Assembly (NCBI RefSeq): GCF_013074385.2
Contig: NZ_JABEYA020000004.1
Span: 1-64,000 of the forward strand
Direction of reading: 5' to 3'
Source of the DNA: Vibrio ostreicida
Lineage (GTDB): Bacteria; Pseudomonadota; Gammaproteobacteria; Enterobacterales; Vibrionaceae
DNA length: 64,000 nt
Position 1 is the first letter of the stretch. Each line of letters opens with the position of its first letter. Under the pieces are notes generated by a model. That model was not told the DNA's origin, did not search any database, and worked only from the letters and a program-made list of their open reading frames with translations. Both the position numbers and the translations under genes were made by a program. Positions 9,179 through 18,224 of the stretch are shown piece by piece.

Positions 9179-9468
9179 GCCTGATAGACCAATAGGTTCT
9201 GCGACTCTTCCAGACAATTTCCAAGCTTTTACTCGACAAACTGGACCAATTTTATTAATAATGTCGCCTTCTTTTTGAAACTTTACCCTTAGATATAGGG
9301 TCGAGGTGTTGAAGTGGAGTGGGGCTTTCTCACTGTAAAGAGGATATTTTTACAACACAAAATTCAAGCAAAGCCTGGAATTGTTACAACACCTTAGTAG
9401 CAATCTGGCACAGAGCATAGGCTCTGAACTCGTTAGGGAAGATGAGTGATAAACTATTAAGAGGTTAT
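9179..9468. other. Leader region of gltS
   Basis: About 290 bp between the Qrr terminator and the gltS start. It is AT-rich and holds no recognisable gene. A short inverted pair ggtgttg/caacacc lies about 80 bp apart (from 9305 to about 9393) and could form a long-range stem in the gltS leader. No promoter was assigned with confidence. Confidence 0.4.
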
Positions 9469-10695
9469 ATGAATCAGATAATTTCAGTTGGACCACTAGA
9501 ATCTTTCCTTATTGCTATTGGCGTTTTATTTTTGGGCCACTTTGTCAACGCCAAACTACCTATCCTGAAAAAATTTAATATTCCTGAGCCGATCGTTGGT
9601 GGTTTACTCGTTGCCGTTCTTATCACTCTCGTTCATTTTAATGGCGTGAGTTTGGAATTTTCATTGCCTTTGCAAAACACCTTTATGCTGATGTTTTTTA
9701 GTACCGTTGGTTTAGCGGCCAACTATACACAGCTTATGAAAGGTGGGGCGAAAGTGTTCATCTTTCTCGCAGTGGCATCGTTCTACATTATCATACAGAA
9801 CGGTGTGGGGGTTTCATTGGCAACCGCTCTGGGGCTAGATCCTCTGATGGGGCTGATCGCGGGTTCAATTACTCTGTCTGGTGGGCATGGAACCGGAGCG
9901 GCTTGGTCGCAGACTTTTACTGAGACGTATGGCCTATCTAATACCTTAGAAATTGCGATGGCATCTGCTACATTCGGCTTAATTGTTGGCGGTATTATTG
10001 GTAGCCCAGTCGCACAGAAGTTAATTAACAAGAACAAGTTGGAATCGGCTTACGGCACTGGGACACAGACTCATGAAAAATTTCCAGAGCTAGTGACTTA
10101 CAACGAGCATGAAGAAGATAAAGTGACCGCGAAAAAAGTCATCGAAATTCTTTTTGTGCTGCTGATTTGTGTCACAGGGGCGAAGTATCTGGAGCAATGG
10201 GTCAGTGGTTTAGGCATTAGCTGGCTAATGATACCTGATTTTGTTTATGCTTTGTTCATCGGTGTGTTTATCACCAATATACTTGAGGTGGCTAAAGTAC
10301 ACAAAGTGGATGTTGAGACGGTCGACATTCTCGGTACTGTATCGCTATCCTTGTTTCTTGCGATGGCACTCATGAGTTTAAAACTGTGGAATATCTTTGA
10401 CTTGGCAATTCCGTTCTTGGTCATTCTCTCCGTTCAATCTGTGATTCTGGGTATTTTTACTTATGTTGTGACCTTCAAAGTCATGGGGTCGAATTACGAT
10501 GCCGCCGTCATTGCTGGGGGGCACTGTGGATTTGGTTTGGGGGCAACGCCAACCGCGGTGATGAATATGGGATCGTTGGTCAATAAGTATGGACCATCGC
10601 CTCAAGCCTTTATGGTGGTGCCTATTGTCGGCGCATTTTTCATCGATATTGTTAACCTAGTGATCCTTCAAGGGTATATTTCTTTCATCGGCTAG
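9469..10695 (+). CDS. gltS: Sodium/glutamate symporter GltS
   Basis: 408 residues from the ATG at 9469, which has an AAGAGG ribosome site about five bases upstream. A longer frame from 9442 adds nine residues that GltS proteins lack. The protein is entirely hydrophobic with ten or more helices and carries the two GltS re-entrant signatures, SLSGGHGTGAAW-type in the first half (GSITLSGGHGTGAAWS) and AGGHCGFGLGATPTAV in the second. It imports glutamate with sodium. Monocistronic, ending at a strong terminator (10721-10748). Confidence 0.92.
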   Translation: MNQIISVGPLESFLIAIGVLFLGHFVNAKLPILKKFNIPEPIVGGLLVAVLITLVHFNGVSLEFSLPLQNTFMLMFFSTVGLAANYTQLMKGGAKVFIFLAVASFYIIIQNGVGVSLATALGLDPLMGLIAGSITLSGGHGTGAAWSQTFTETYGLSNTLEIAMASATFGLIVGGIIGSPVAQKLINKNKLESAYGTGTQTHEKFPELVTYNEHEEDKVTAKKVIEILFVLLICVTGAKYLEQWVSGLGISWLMIPDFVYALFIGVFITNILEVAKVHKVDVETVDILGTVSLSLFLAMALMSLKLWNIFDLAIPFLVILSVQSVILGIFTYVVTFKVMGSNYDAAVIAGGHCGFGLGATPTAVMNMGSLVNKYGPSPQAFMVVPIVGAFFIDIVNLVILQGYISFIG

Positions 10696-10720
10696 GTGGT
10701 GATGGTCTTGTTTGATGGAA

Positions 10721-10748
10721 GCAGGCCTAATCACAGGCCTGCTTTTTT
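10721..10748. terminator. Bidirectional terminator of gltS and yiaV-like gene
   Basis: GCAGGCCT (10721-10728) pairs perfectly with AGGCCTGC (10735-10742) over a six-base loop and is followed by six T on the plus strand. It separates convergent gltS and the HlyD-family gene, whose stop is at 10750. Confidence 0.9.
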
Positions 10749-10749
10749 A

Positions 10750-11880
10750 TCAGTGATCCAAATACAGGTAATTTTGCCAGCTCTTCATACGAATCAGTAC
10801 TTTACGCATAATCGATACATGGGTAAATGTCTCTGAATAAACGGCGACTTCAACGGCTGTCCCCATAGGTAAGTGAAAATCAGACAAATCATCACGTACC
10901 TTAAGTGTTACGAAAACACGGCCACTTGTGCGCAGAGCGTCGGTTCCCAGCAGTGCACCACTGGCTTGAAACTGACTCTCACCAATCGCAGGTAGAACAT
11001 CGACAACTTCTCCTTTAAATACCTTACCCGGCAGGGCTTTGAACATAAACTCGGCTTCAAAGCCCGGTTTAAGGCGTTGGAGTGAGTTCTGACGGAAAGC
11101 GGCAGTGTAGAGCGTGGCTTCAGTATGAACAAAAGTCATCACTGGGGCCAAAGGTAAAGGGACGGCCATCACTCCGGGGCGCAGAGCAAGCTGGGTGACA
11201 AAACCGTCGGTGGGTGCGGTGACAACCGTTTGTTCGAGATCGAATTCAGCTTGGCGACGTTGAGCAAGCAGTCTCGCCACGGTGGTATTTTCACCGCCGA
11301 TTTCAGAGTTTAAGTTAATTTCCGCTTGTTCAACTTTGGCTTGTGCGACCTTTACACCTGCTTCCGCTGCTTTAAAAGCTTGTTGGCGGGTATCCAATTG
11401 CTGTTCTGTGAATGCCCCTTTGTTATACCCTGCCTGATAGCGTGCAAATTCCCTTTTTGCCTTATCACGGTCTGCGATTGCTTGAGTTTGTGCGGCTTGC
11501 GCTTCCTGTAATTCGGATTCTAACCCCAAAGCCCCTTGACTGGCCTCTTTAATCTGAGCTTCAATTTTATCCACTTCGGCTTGAAAGGGAGTCGGGTCAA
11601 TCTTAAATAGAACCGCTCCTTTTTTCAGTGGTTTATTGGGTTCAACAGGGACTTCAATGACACGGCCACGTACTCCAGAAACAATCGGCGTACTTGAATA
11701 CACTTGGTTACCCAGTTGGGTAAAAGGGTGATTGTAATTCATGAGAAGAATCAAGGTCCCGACCAGTAAGATACCGCCTAGTGCAGCGGTGGGCACGGTC
11801 CATTTGTTAAGAGGGATCTTAAAGAGTTTGAAAAGGGCAATACATAGAGCCGCGTAGGTCAGAATCAATAGTAAATCCAT
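10750..11880 (-). CDS. HlyD-family membrane fusion protein (YiaV-like)
   Basis: 376 residues with one N-terminal membrane segment (about 28-48), then a beta-barrel/lipoyl domain opening VSGVRGRVIEVPVEPN, a long alanine/glutamine-rich coiled-coil hairpin (about 95-215) and the returning lipoyl half (TAPTDGFVTQL). This is the periplasmic adaptor architecture of HlyD/EmrA. It is translationally coupled to the upstream DUF3302 gene (TAATG overlap). E. coli has the same pair as yiaV-yiaW, whose role in efflux or envelope integrity is poorly defined. No outer-membrane or pump gene lies next to it. Confidence 0.85.
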   Translation of the reverse strand: MDLLLILTYAALCIALFKLFKIPLNKWTVPTAALGGILLVGTLILLMNYNHPFTQLGNQVYSSTPIVSGVRGRVIEVPVEPNKPLKKGAVLFKIDPTPFQAEVDKIEAQIKEASQGALGLESELQEAQAAQTQAIADRDKAKREFARYQAGYNKGAFTEQQLDTRQQAFKAAEAGVKVAQAKVEQAEINLNSEIGGENTTVARLLAQRRQAEFDLEQTVVTAPTDGFVTQLALRPGVMAVPLPLAPVMTFVHTEATLYTAAFRQNSLQRLKPGFEAEFMFKALPGKVFKGEVVDVLPAIGESQFQASGALLGTDALRTSGRVFVTLKVRDDLSDFHLPMGTAVEVAVYSETFTHVSIMRKVLIRMKSWQNYLYLDH

Positions 11881-12293
11881 TATTGTTCCTCCCCATTTGA
11901 TTCATTCTTTGCAGTGTTAACGTCTGCTTGTTGTTTTTTTATATTATTGATGTCTTGTTGAAGCGTCTCGACTTGATCGATTAGGGCATAAACCCTGTGA
12001 TGAATATCGTGTTGTTCCTGCTCAATTTTTTGGAAACCCCACCCTCTCTCTTGGCGCCATAATGTGGCCCAGATCCATAGAAAAGGCCAAATAGCATGCA
12101 GAGTAAACAAGCTGACCCAGCCTGCATAGTGAATCGCATCTTGATGCGGGTGACCGCGTTGTTTGGCAATTTCATAGGGAATATCGTGGATAACTATGAT
12201 TCCGTAAAAAATGACCAAGGCGACGAAAATCAATAGGCCGAGAGCGAAGTAATCTAAAAACATGCCGATGTTCCTGTTATCGTTAGTATGCAA
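11880..12293 (-). CDS. DUF3302 inner-membrane protein (YiaW-like)
   Basis: 137 residues with two hydrophobic helices (about 9-33 and 55-75) and a polar, coiled-coil C-terminal third rich in Gln and Asn. Length and layout fit the DUF3302/YiaW family, which is nearly always paired with a YiaV-type HlyD protein. Here the stop and the next start share one base. It is probably the membrane partner of that adaptor. Confidence 0.78.
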   Translation of the reverse strand: MHTNDNRNIGMFLDYFALGLLIFVALVIFYGIIVIHDIPYEIAKQRGHPHQDAIHYAGWVSLFTLHAIWPFLWIWATLWRQERGWGFQKIEQEQHDIHHRVYALIDQVETLQQDINNIKKQQADVNTAKNESNGEEQ

Positions 12294-12456
12294 TACATTA
12301 AGTATAGGAATAGTCGAGCAATATTATAGCGGTGTTTACTTCGGTGAAGACGTGAATAAAAAAGACATCTTTGGACTTTGAACCGTTCCTGACACATAAA
12401 TAGCGAATGAATGGACAAAGGGTATCAATTTAAGCGTGATAATATGGTGCTTTTAC

Positions 12457-14037
12457 TTACTCAGTGCAGACCTGATTGCGGCCATTGGCTTTGGCGCGAT
12501 ACAGCGCTTTATCAGCGCGGTAGAAGGTTCGCTGAGTATTTTCCCCATCCCGGTGCAGCGTGATCCCAATACTGACGGTTAGCCCACGTTCACCCAGTAT
12601 TTTTTGCCAACCAAACTTGAAAATACGTTCTCGATAGTTCTCTGCGTGCATCGTGGCTTGATCAAGGTTGGTGTTTTCAAGGATGACCAAAAATTCTTCG
12701 CCCCCAAAACGTACGACTGACGCCCCTCTAAATTTAAAGTAGCTTGACAGTTCGTGGGAGACATTCACAATCGCTTTATCGCCGACGAGATGACTGAGTT
12801 CGTCATTAATTGATTTAAAGTGGTCTATATCAATCACCATGATGGAAAAAGGCACGTCATGCAGAAGAAGATCTTTCAATTTCATGTCCAACCAACGTCG
12901 ATTACGGAGATTGGTCAGTGGGTCGGTAAACACATCCTGCTGTAATTTGGCGACCGTGTGTTTCTGACTTTCGGTGGTTTCTTTGAGTTCACGATTTTCG
13001 AGTTCAGACAAGATCAGTTTGAGTTGTAACTCAAAACGGGACAGTCGCCTTAGCTGCGCAGCACCCAGCTCAACGATAGGGATCTGTTTCATCAAATCAT
13101 TTTCGATGCGAAAAGCGCGTTTTTGACACTCTAGGGCCTGTTTAAATTCACCTTGTTCCTCATAAAGGTTTCCAAGGGCATTGTTCAACTGGAGATTAAG
13201 AACAGGGGATGCGTAACGTATGATTCTCTTTTGTGTGCTCTCTAATACCCAATTGGCTAGGTGAGGCTTATTTAATTCGGTAAGGCTTTGTGCGAGCTCT
13301 AATCGAATCATGATCGATAGCCACATTGACTCTAAAGTGCCGGGGTTGTATCGGACTTTTCCAAGGCAGCCTATGGCTTGTTGGTTTTGGTCTAAGCGAC
13401 GGTAAACCTTAGCTTGATAGAGCAGTATTTGCCCTGCGAGTATTTTGTCACTGACCAGAATGGCTAACTCTGAACATTCTTTCAACAAGTCCTTAGCGGC
13501 TGAGCTGCGATTAAGTTCTATGTAGCAGGCAAGCATACATAGTTTATAGCGAAGACGAAGAGCGCGGCTAAAGATAGCATGATCGATACTGTCAATTTTC
13601 TGATAATAGCGCAAAGCGCGACTGTGATCGCCGTACGCATCACATAAATTTCCCATACCAAGTACTGCCAATACGTAAGCGTCAATCTGGCTGTGTTCAA
13701 CAGCGATAATCGATGAGGATATAAATTCTTGTAACGCGCCTGAATAGTCACCGGATTGGTAAAGTCGATCAGCAAGGTGTTTTTTAACGTCCAGCAGCAA
13801 TTCGGCATCGGCGGGTAGCGTAAGATGTTCGAGAGCCCCTTTGAGTTCAACAATGCTCGCTTGTGGTTGCTGGAGTAGGCTTCGATATTCAGCACTCACA
13901 ATGAGACTTTGTGCCTTTTCTTCTGGCGTGGTCGCTATATGCTGGCGGATGTGGTTCCAAAAAATGATCGCCTCTTCCCCAGTGACTGAAGATACATCTA
14001 AACCGGACTCGGCTATCTTATTAAGTAAGGTTTCCAT
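12457..14037 (-). CDS. TPR-GGDEF diguanylate cyclase
   Basis: 526 residues. The first ~330 form tetratricopeptide-like helical repeats and a coiled coil; the last ~170 form a GGDEF domain with DPLTNLRNRR at its start and the active-site signature GGEEF at 445-449. The catalytic residues look intact, so it should make cyclic di-GMP from two GTP. The inhibitory I-site RxxD is not seen upstream of the signature. It has no membrane segment, so it is probably cytoplasmic and activated by a partner through its repeats. Its start overlaps the end of the upstream TPR gene by 17 bp, indicating co-expression. Confidence 0.88.
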   Translation of the reverse strand: METLLNKIAESGLDVSSVTGEEAIIFWNHIRQHIATTPEEKAQSLIVSAEYRSLLQQPQASIVELKGALEHLTLPADAELLLDVKKHLADRLYQSGDYSGALQEFISSSIIAVEHSQIDAYVLAVLGMGNLCDAYGDHSRALRYYQKIDSIDHAIFSRALRLRYKLCMLACYIELNRSSAAKDLLKECSELAILVSDKILAGQILLYQAKVYRRLDQNQQAIGCLGKVRYNPGTLESMWLSIMIRLELAQSLTELNKPHLANWVLESTQKRIIRYASPVLNLQLNNALGNLYEEQGEFKQALECQKRAFRIENDLMKQIPIVELGAAQLRRLSRFELQLKLILSELENRELKETTESQKHTVAKLQQDVFTDPLTNLRNRRWLDMKLKDLLLHDVPFSIMVIDIDHFKSINDELSHLVGDKAIVNVSHELSSYFKFRGASVVRFGGEEFLVILENTNLDQATMHAENYRERIFKFGWQKILGERGLTVSIGITLHRDGENTQRTFYRADKALYRAKANGRNQVCTE

Positions 14038-15505
14038 TATGTAATTCCAATGGTTGAGTCTCTTCTAGCTGATCGAGAGTGAACGGGAACGTCAGAATAT
14101 CCTGAAAAATAACTTTCGGTAGGCACTTATTTAGCCCTTTTCTATGCCAAGGGTAGATTTCAATCATTTTGGCCAGTACATGAAAAATTTCCAGCGCGGC
14201 TTCGTCCCGTTCAGCGAGTAACAGCCCAAACCGATCACTGCTGAGTCTGGATAACAAATCGTGATGATGGCACAGGGAATGGGCGAGTTCTGCACAGACT
14301 TCAAGATAGTCAGAATCCGGATGTTGAATAACAATAACCGAACGATTTGAATGTTTTAGCTCGGTCTTAAATTGGACTAATTGTTCCCACCAGTAAATCT
14401 CTGACACCATTTGACTGAGTTGTTTATCTGGGTCGTATTCATGTTGGCCACGAATTCGGTTAATTAACTTTCTTGCGCGCTGCTCGAGTTGACGCTTTGA
14501 TGCTCGAGCTCTGTCATTGCTCACTCTGGCGGTCTGTTCACGGAGAATGTCAATGGAATACTTACGGTACTTCTGAAACGCCCGCAGTGCCGTTTTGTGA
14601 TCGTTTTGTACCTCAGCGACTCGGGATTGTTGGAAACAAATTTGCGACAACAGTTCACCGTTATCGAAAGCGTTGGCGGAACGCTCAGCCTGAACCAGCA
14701 AACTCGCGGCTTTCTCGGGCCGTTTTCGCAATAATTCAAGTCTCGCCTGACTAATAAATGAGTGCGCTTTCATCCAAACTAAGTTATGTTTTTCAGCGAG
14801 ATCCTGCGCTTTTTTTGTCGCAACTTCCGCATCTTCAATTCGCTCAAGCCCAAGCAGAGCTAACCCTCGAAAGTCCCACACTTCAGCTTGCAGTGTCTTG
14901 TCATCATGATCTTTTAAGGCTTCCAAAGCCCCATCAAGTGAGGTGAGCATTTCAACATAATTATTGAGCAGGTAGAGATCCCATGCGAGCAAAATTCTAG
15001 CTTTGCCTTCCAACCAACTGATTCTGGTATTGTTGGCGACCGTGACCGCCAGTTCGTGCGTGGTACGAGCTAGCTGGTACTCGTGGGTCATACGCCAGAC
15101 GTTGCCCAAGCCAATCAAAGATTCAATTTGAATCTCTATTTCGTCGATCAGAGCTGATTGTTCAAGGGCATTAATCCAAAACTGCTGGGCAGAGTAATAT
15201 TTTGCCTGCCCCCAAAAATGAAGAGCATGAATGTGCAGAATTTCGGGAAGGAAATCGTCGGTATCCATTGCATTGAGCCTACTATAGGCTTCTTTAATGT
15301 GCTTTAACCCACGTTTATGGTCTTTCAGGAGCAATGAGCAACGGGACATGATGATCAGGCACTGAACTGAGCCTTCTAAGTATAAGGTTTGGTCGGTGCG
15401 AATCACACATTGCTCAGCCATCGCGAGTGTTTTTTGCGGTTCACTCTCAACTCGTGCCCTTAAATGCTCAATCTCTGTTTCCAGTAGGTGTTGGCTTTTA
15501 TCCAA
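14021..15505 (-). CDS. TPR protein with degenerate GGDEF-like tail
   Basis: 494 residues of tetratricopeptide-like repeats (about 1-320), then a basic coiled coil and a C-terminal domain about 150 residues long. That domain has the outline of a GGDEF domain, but DRFGLLLAE (from 424) stands where GGDEF should be, so no catalysis is expected. It is the first gene of a two-gene operon with the intact TPR-GGDEF protein, with which it shares length and architecture. The pair probably arose by duplication, one copy losing activity and perhaps keeping a sensing or regulatory role. The GGDEF relation is inferred from pattern, not alignment. Confidence 0.65.
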   Translation of the reverse strand: MDKSQHLLETEIEHLRARVESEPQKTLAMAEQCVIRTDQTLYLEGSVQCLIIMSRCSLLLKDHKRGLKHIKEAYSRLNAMDTDDFLPEILHIHALHFWGQAKYYSAQQFWINALEQSALIDEIEIQIESLIGLGNVWRMTHEYQLARTTHELAVTVANNTRISWLEGKARILLAWDLYLLNNYVEMLTSLDGALEALKDHDDKTLQAEVWDFRGLALLGLERIEDAEVATKKAQDLAEKHNLVWMKAHSFISQARLELLRKRPEKAASLLVQAERSANAFDNGELLSQICFQQSRVAEVQNDHKTALRAFQKYRKYSIDILREQTARVSNDRARASKRQLEQRARKLINRIRGQHEYDPDKQLSQMVSEIYWWEQLVQFKTELKHSNRSVIVIQHPDSDYLEVCAELAHSLCHHHDLLSRLSSDRFGLLLAERDEAALEIFHVLAKMIEIYPWHRKGLNKCLPKVIFQDILTFPFTLDQLEETQPLELHNGNLT

Positions 15506-15629
15506 TGAGTCAGTCCCTAAACAGCTAGGTTCACAAATAATACGAAAGTATTATAAAAATAGCGGCTGATTCAATTCTAGTAAAAGCTTTTTTGCGCCAT
15601 TTGCTTGGTGGCGCGCTTCACATCAATTG

Positions 15630-17099
15630 TTATGACAATAGCTCGCGAAGTGTTAAGGGTGAAACCGTGAGTCCTAACTTCTGCGCTGCTGTTATGCCGC
15701 TCTTTCCCTGATAGCATAAATTATGCCATGCTCGAAATATATCCAGCATTGGCATTAGCCCCCCTGGGCGAAGTTTACGTCTGGGCTCATTGATAAAGCT
15801 TTCAAAAAGTGTTTGAAACCTTTGCTGATAAAATCGGGTCTGATTAAGGCTGGCTCTATTAAGCCACTCTTTTGGTTGATTATTCGCCCCTGCCAGATAG
15901 CAAATCCCTTTTGAGGATTGGCCAAAAGACGAGATGGCCCAACGGTCTCGCCACCAGCCCATATGGACAATATCAATCTTTCCAACAATTTGATGTGTAC
16001 TCCAGTTCTCATCTTCTTCGACATACATAAGGTCGACATTTTGACGCTTTATCCTTGGCAAACATACACTGAGTGCCGCCGAGCGCAGAACGGGATCCTG
16101 AGGCAGATAAATAGAAACCTGACGTTCACTGTGGCATAAATCCAGTACGTGAAGAAAGTGGGCGTATGATGTGTAGGGAGGACGGATCAACGCGCCTTTT
16201 GATGGATAATGGAAGGTCGTCAAATTACCCATGGGATCTTCAACATTACCTCGCGCTAGAATGGTTTGGTATTGTTGATCAATTCGCTCTCGCAGAATGG
16301 CGGAGGGCTCTGGGACTGGCATACTGGCTTCGGAGCAATGATCGCGTGAAACAAAACGAGCCGGAGACTGATAAGGGTCGTGGTCAAGGCTACCTTGAGG
16401 TTCTTCATTGTTGGCATAATTGACGTGTTGGCAGAGGATATAGCCAGAATGAGCTTCTCCGGTGGCGATCCAAAAAACGCCATTATTACTCTTGGGCTGC
16501 AAAGATGAAAAACACGACGCCAGTTCATATTTTTCAGCATGATTAACCCAGCGCGCGTCAAACATGGCCAATTTTCTGCGGCACCGACTGGCGATATGAT
16601 CGAGGTGGTCGTAAAACGTTTTTGGGTTTATTTCTAGCTTACGACATATTTCTCGTACCGAGTAACCAGTAAAGAGAAGGCCTAAGAGGTTTTCCTGAAA
16701 AGACAGTTTCTTGTTATCACCTGACCATTTATCAACAAAAGTGGATTGGCATAATTTGCAGCGATAACGCTGACGGTCGCCGCTGTAACCAAAAGCGTGA
16801 TAGAGGTGTTTGTGGGTGTGAACGGAGATACCCGCATTGTCACAGTCTTGATTGCGACAAGTGGGTAAGCCATCACTATGGAGTTGCCTTAAACGATGCA
16901 GTTCGTTTAAGACTTCATGATTATTAAGTAAGGGGGGGAAAGCACCACACTCCCGACAAACCATCGAAGGTCGCTTAGGATTAGCATGTTGCACCACGTA
17001 TCGATGTGCATCGCTCAATCCAAAGTTGTCACACGCCAATGTTTTACAAAAGTTGAGTTGTAAGCCTTCAGCTTCCTCGGGTAATCTACCGGTCGTCAC
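15630..17099 (-). CDS. Zinc-ribbon/HTH protein, transposase-like
   Basis: About 490 residues; function unknown. The N-terminal quarter has two similar zinc-binding modules, each a CxxxxC/CxxC set (CKTLAC with CREC, then CRNQDC with CKLC). A helix-turn-helix follows (SVREICRKLEINPKTFYDHL), then a long domain with a strand FWIATGEAHSGYILC reminiscent of an RNase H-like transposase core. This order resembles IS1/InsA-type transposases, but it is much longer, has no terminal repeats and sits 58 bp after deoD, so it looks like a domesticated or regulatory derivative. Start: the GTG at 17099 is better spaced from the GAGGGG ribosome site than the GTG at 17105. Confidence 0.6.
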   Translation of the reverse strand: MTTGRLPEEAEGLQLNFCKTLACDNFGLSDAHRYVVQHANPKRPSMVCRECGAFPPLLNNHEVLNELHRLRQLHSDGLPTCRNQDCDNAGISVHTHKHLYHAFGYSGDRQRYRCKLCQSTFVDKWSGDNKKLSFQENLLGLLFTGYSVREICRKLEINPKTFYDHLDHIASRCRRKLAMFDARWVNHAEKYELASCFSSLQPKSNNGVFWIATGEAHSGYILCQHVNYANNEEPQGSLDHDPYQSPARFVSRDHCSEASMPVPEPSAILRERIDQQYQTILARGNVEDPMGNLTTFHYPSKGALIRPPYTSYAHFLHVLDLCHSERQVSIYLPQDPVLRSAALSVCLPRIKRQNVDLMYVEEDENWSTHQIVGKIDIVHMGWWRDRWAISSFGQSSKGICYLAGANNQPKEWLNRASLNQTRFYQQRFQTLFESFINEPRRKLRPGGLMPMLDIFRAWHNLCYQGKSGITAAQKLGLTVSPLTLRELLS

Positions 17100-17163
17100 T
17101 TCCACCCCCTCGGGACTATTGGGGCTACCAACGTTGTTTTCGCTGGCAGCAAACCTTAGGTGA

Positions 17164-17874
17164 TCAGATGTTGATGGCGGTTTCTAAAGCCACTTTCATC
17201 ATGTCATTGAACGACTCTTGGCGTTCTTCTGAACTCAATTTTTCACCGCGAGTGATGTGATCTGATACCGTTAAGATGGTCAGCGCTTTTGCACCAAGAT
17301 CAGCCGCAACACCGTAGATTCCTGCGGCTTCCATATCTACGCCGAGAATGCCCAGTTTCTCCATTTTTTCAAAAATGTCCGTTTCAGGGGAATAGAAAAG
17401 GTCAGCAGAAAATACGTTACCTACTTTAACTGGTACGTTTTGAGCTCGGGACTGATTGACGGCTTCCTCAAGTAAACCAAAATCAGCGATAGCGGCAAAA
17501 TCGTGGTCATTAAAGCGGATACGGTTGACTTTAGAATCAGTCGAAGCGCCCATGGCGATGACCACATCCATTAGCTTAACATCTTCTCGAACTGCGCCAC
17601 AGCTGCCAACGCGAATAATATTTTTGACCCCATATTCTGAAATCAGCTCGTGAGCGTAAATGCAGCTTGAGGGGATGCCCATACCATGACCCATAACAGA
17701 CAAACGCTGGCCTTTGTACGTCCCCGTATAGCCGAACATGTTACGAACGTCACACACTTGTCGAACGTCCTGTAGAAAATTCTCTGCGATGTACTTGGCG
17801 CGAAGGGGATCGCCTGGCATGAGAATGGTCTCAGCGAAATCACCGGCTTGGGCGTTAATATGTGGGGTTGCCAT
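17164..17874 (-). CDS. deoD: Purine nucleoside phosphorylase DeoD
   Basis: 236 residues, the full length of the hexameric bacterial enzyme. It has the starting [20 protein letters not shown] segment with substrate His5, [11 protein letters not shown], the GHGMGIPS loop, VDMEAAGIY and the catalytic Asp in VSDHI. It splits purine (deoxy)nucleosides with phosphate to base plus (deoxy)ribose-1-phosphate. Here it is apart from the deoCAB genes and is followed 64 bp later by the zinc-ribbon gene. Vibrios commonly have two deoD copies, one on each chromosome; this is likely the chromosome II one. Confidence 0.93.
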   Translation of the reverse strand: MATPHINAQAGDFAETILMPGDPLRAKYIAENFLQDVRQVCDVRNMFGYTGTYKGQRLSVMGHGMGIPSSCIYAHELISEYGVKNIIRVGSCGAVREDVKLMDVVIAMGASTDSKVNRIRFNDHDFAAIADFGLLEEAVNQSRAQNVPVKVGNVFSADLFYSPETDIFEKMEKLGILGVDMEAAGIYGVAADLGAKALTILTVSDHITRGEKLSSEERQESFNDMMKVALETAINI

Positions 17875-18055
17875 AGTTGTTACTCCGATTTTATTAGCGA
17901 TCTTTTCTAATGATTACTAATTTTGTTGACTCTCAGAAATTGATTGAGGAGATACTAGCTAGATATGACCATAACCCTTGAGATCTGAGTCACAAAAGTG
18001 TTCGTTTTTAACCCTATCAATAACATTGATAACGTTTTTTGTTGAAATGGTTAGA

Positions 18056-18080
18056 GCAATCGATTTGGCAAATCGATTGC
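18056..18080. promoter_or_regulatory. Perfect 11-bp inverted repeat
   Basis: GCAATCGATTT (18056-18066) and AAATCGATTGC (18070-18080) are exact reverse complements around GGC. No T-tract follows on either strand, so an operator is more likely than a terminator. The protein that would bind is unknown. Confidence 0.6.
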
Positions 18081-18127
18081 TTGAATGTCGAAGAAAAATA
18101 ACCACGGTGACCTAGTCTGTTTTTAAT

Positions 18128-18197
18128 TGTACAACTTATTTTATTGTATAACTTTAAGGATCTGTGCTAATACTTATACAAAAGTTATTTTTGTACA
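18128..18197 (+). promoter_or_regulatory. Two TRTACA-N11-TGTAYA operator-like boxes
   Basis: TGTACA-N11-TGTATA (18128-18150) and TATACA-N11-TGTACA (18175-18197) share the same word, spacing and symmetry and begin 47 bp apart. The second ends 27 bp before the first gene of the photolyase operon. TGTACA-type sites are typical of light-responsive MerR/LitR-type regulators, and a MerR gene is in the operon, so autoregulation is a reasonable inference. Confidence 0.65.
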
Positions 18198-18224
18198 CCT
18201 CAAACAGAGTGACAGGAGCATAAA

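Larger units (their letters stand above)
17875..18224. other. Divergent control region, deoD / photolyase operon
   Basis: 350 bp without a gene between two divergent units. It contains a perfect 11-bp inverted repeat (18056-18080) and, nearer the photolyase operon, two TRTACA-N11-TGTAYA boxes (18128-18150 and 18175-18197). A ribosome site AGGAG precedes the DUF523 start. Confidence 0.7.

Noticed and set aside
15593..15613. GCGCCA/TGGCGC stem as terminator of the zinc-ribbon gene
   Set aside because: The T-run lies before the stem on the plus strand and becomes an A-run after it on the minus strand, so it would not terminate that gene.
15630..17099. A complete insertion sequence around the zinc-ribbon gene
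   Set aside because: No terminal inverted repeats or target-site duplication were found at its borders, and the flanking deoD spacing is normal.
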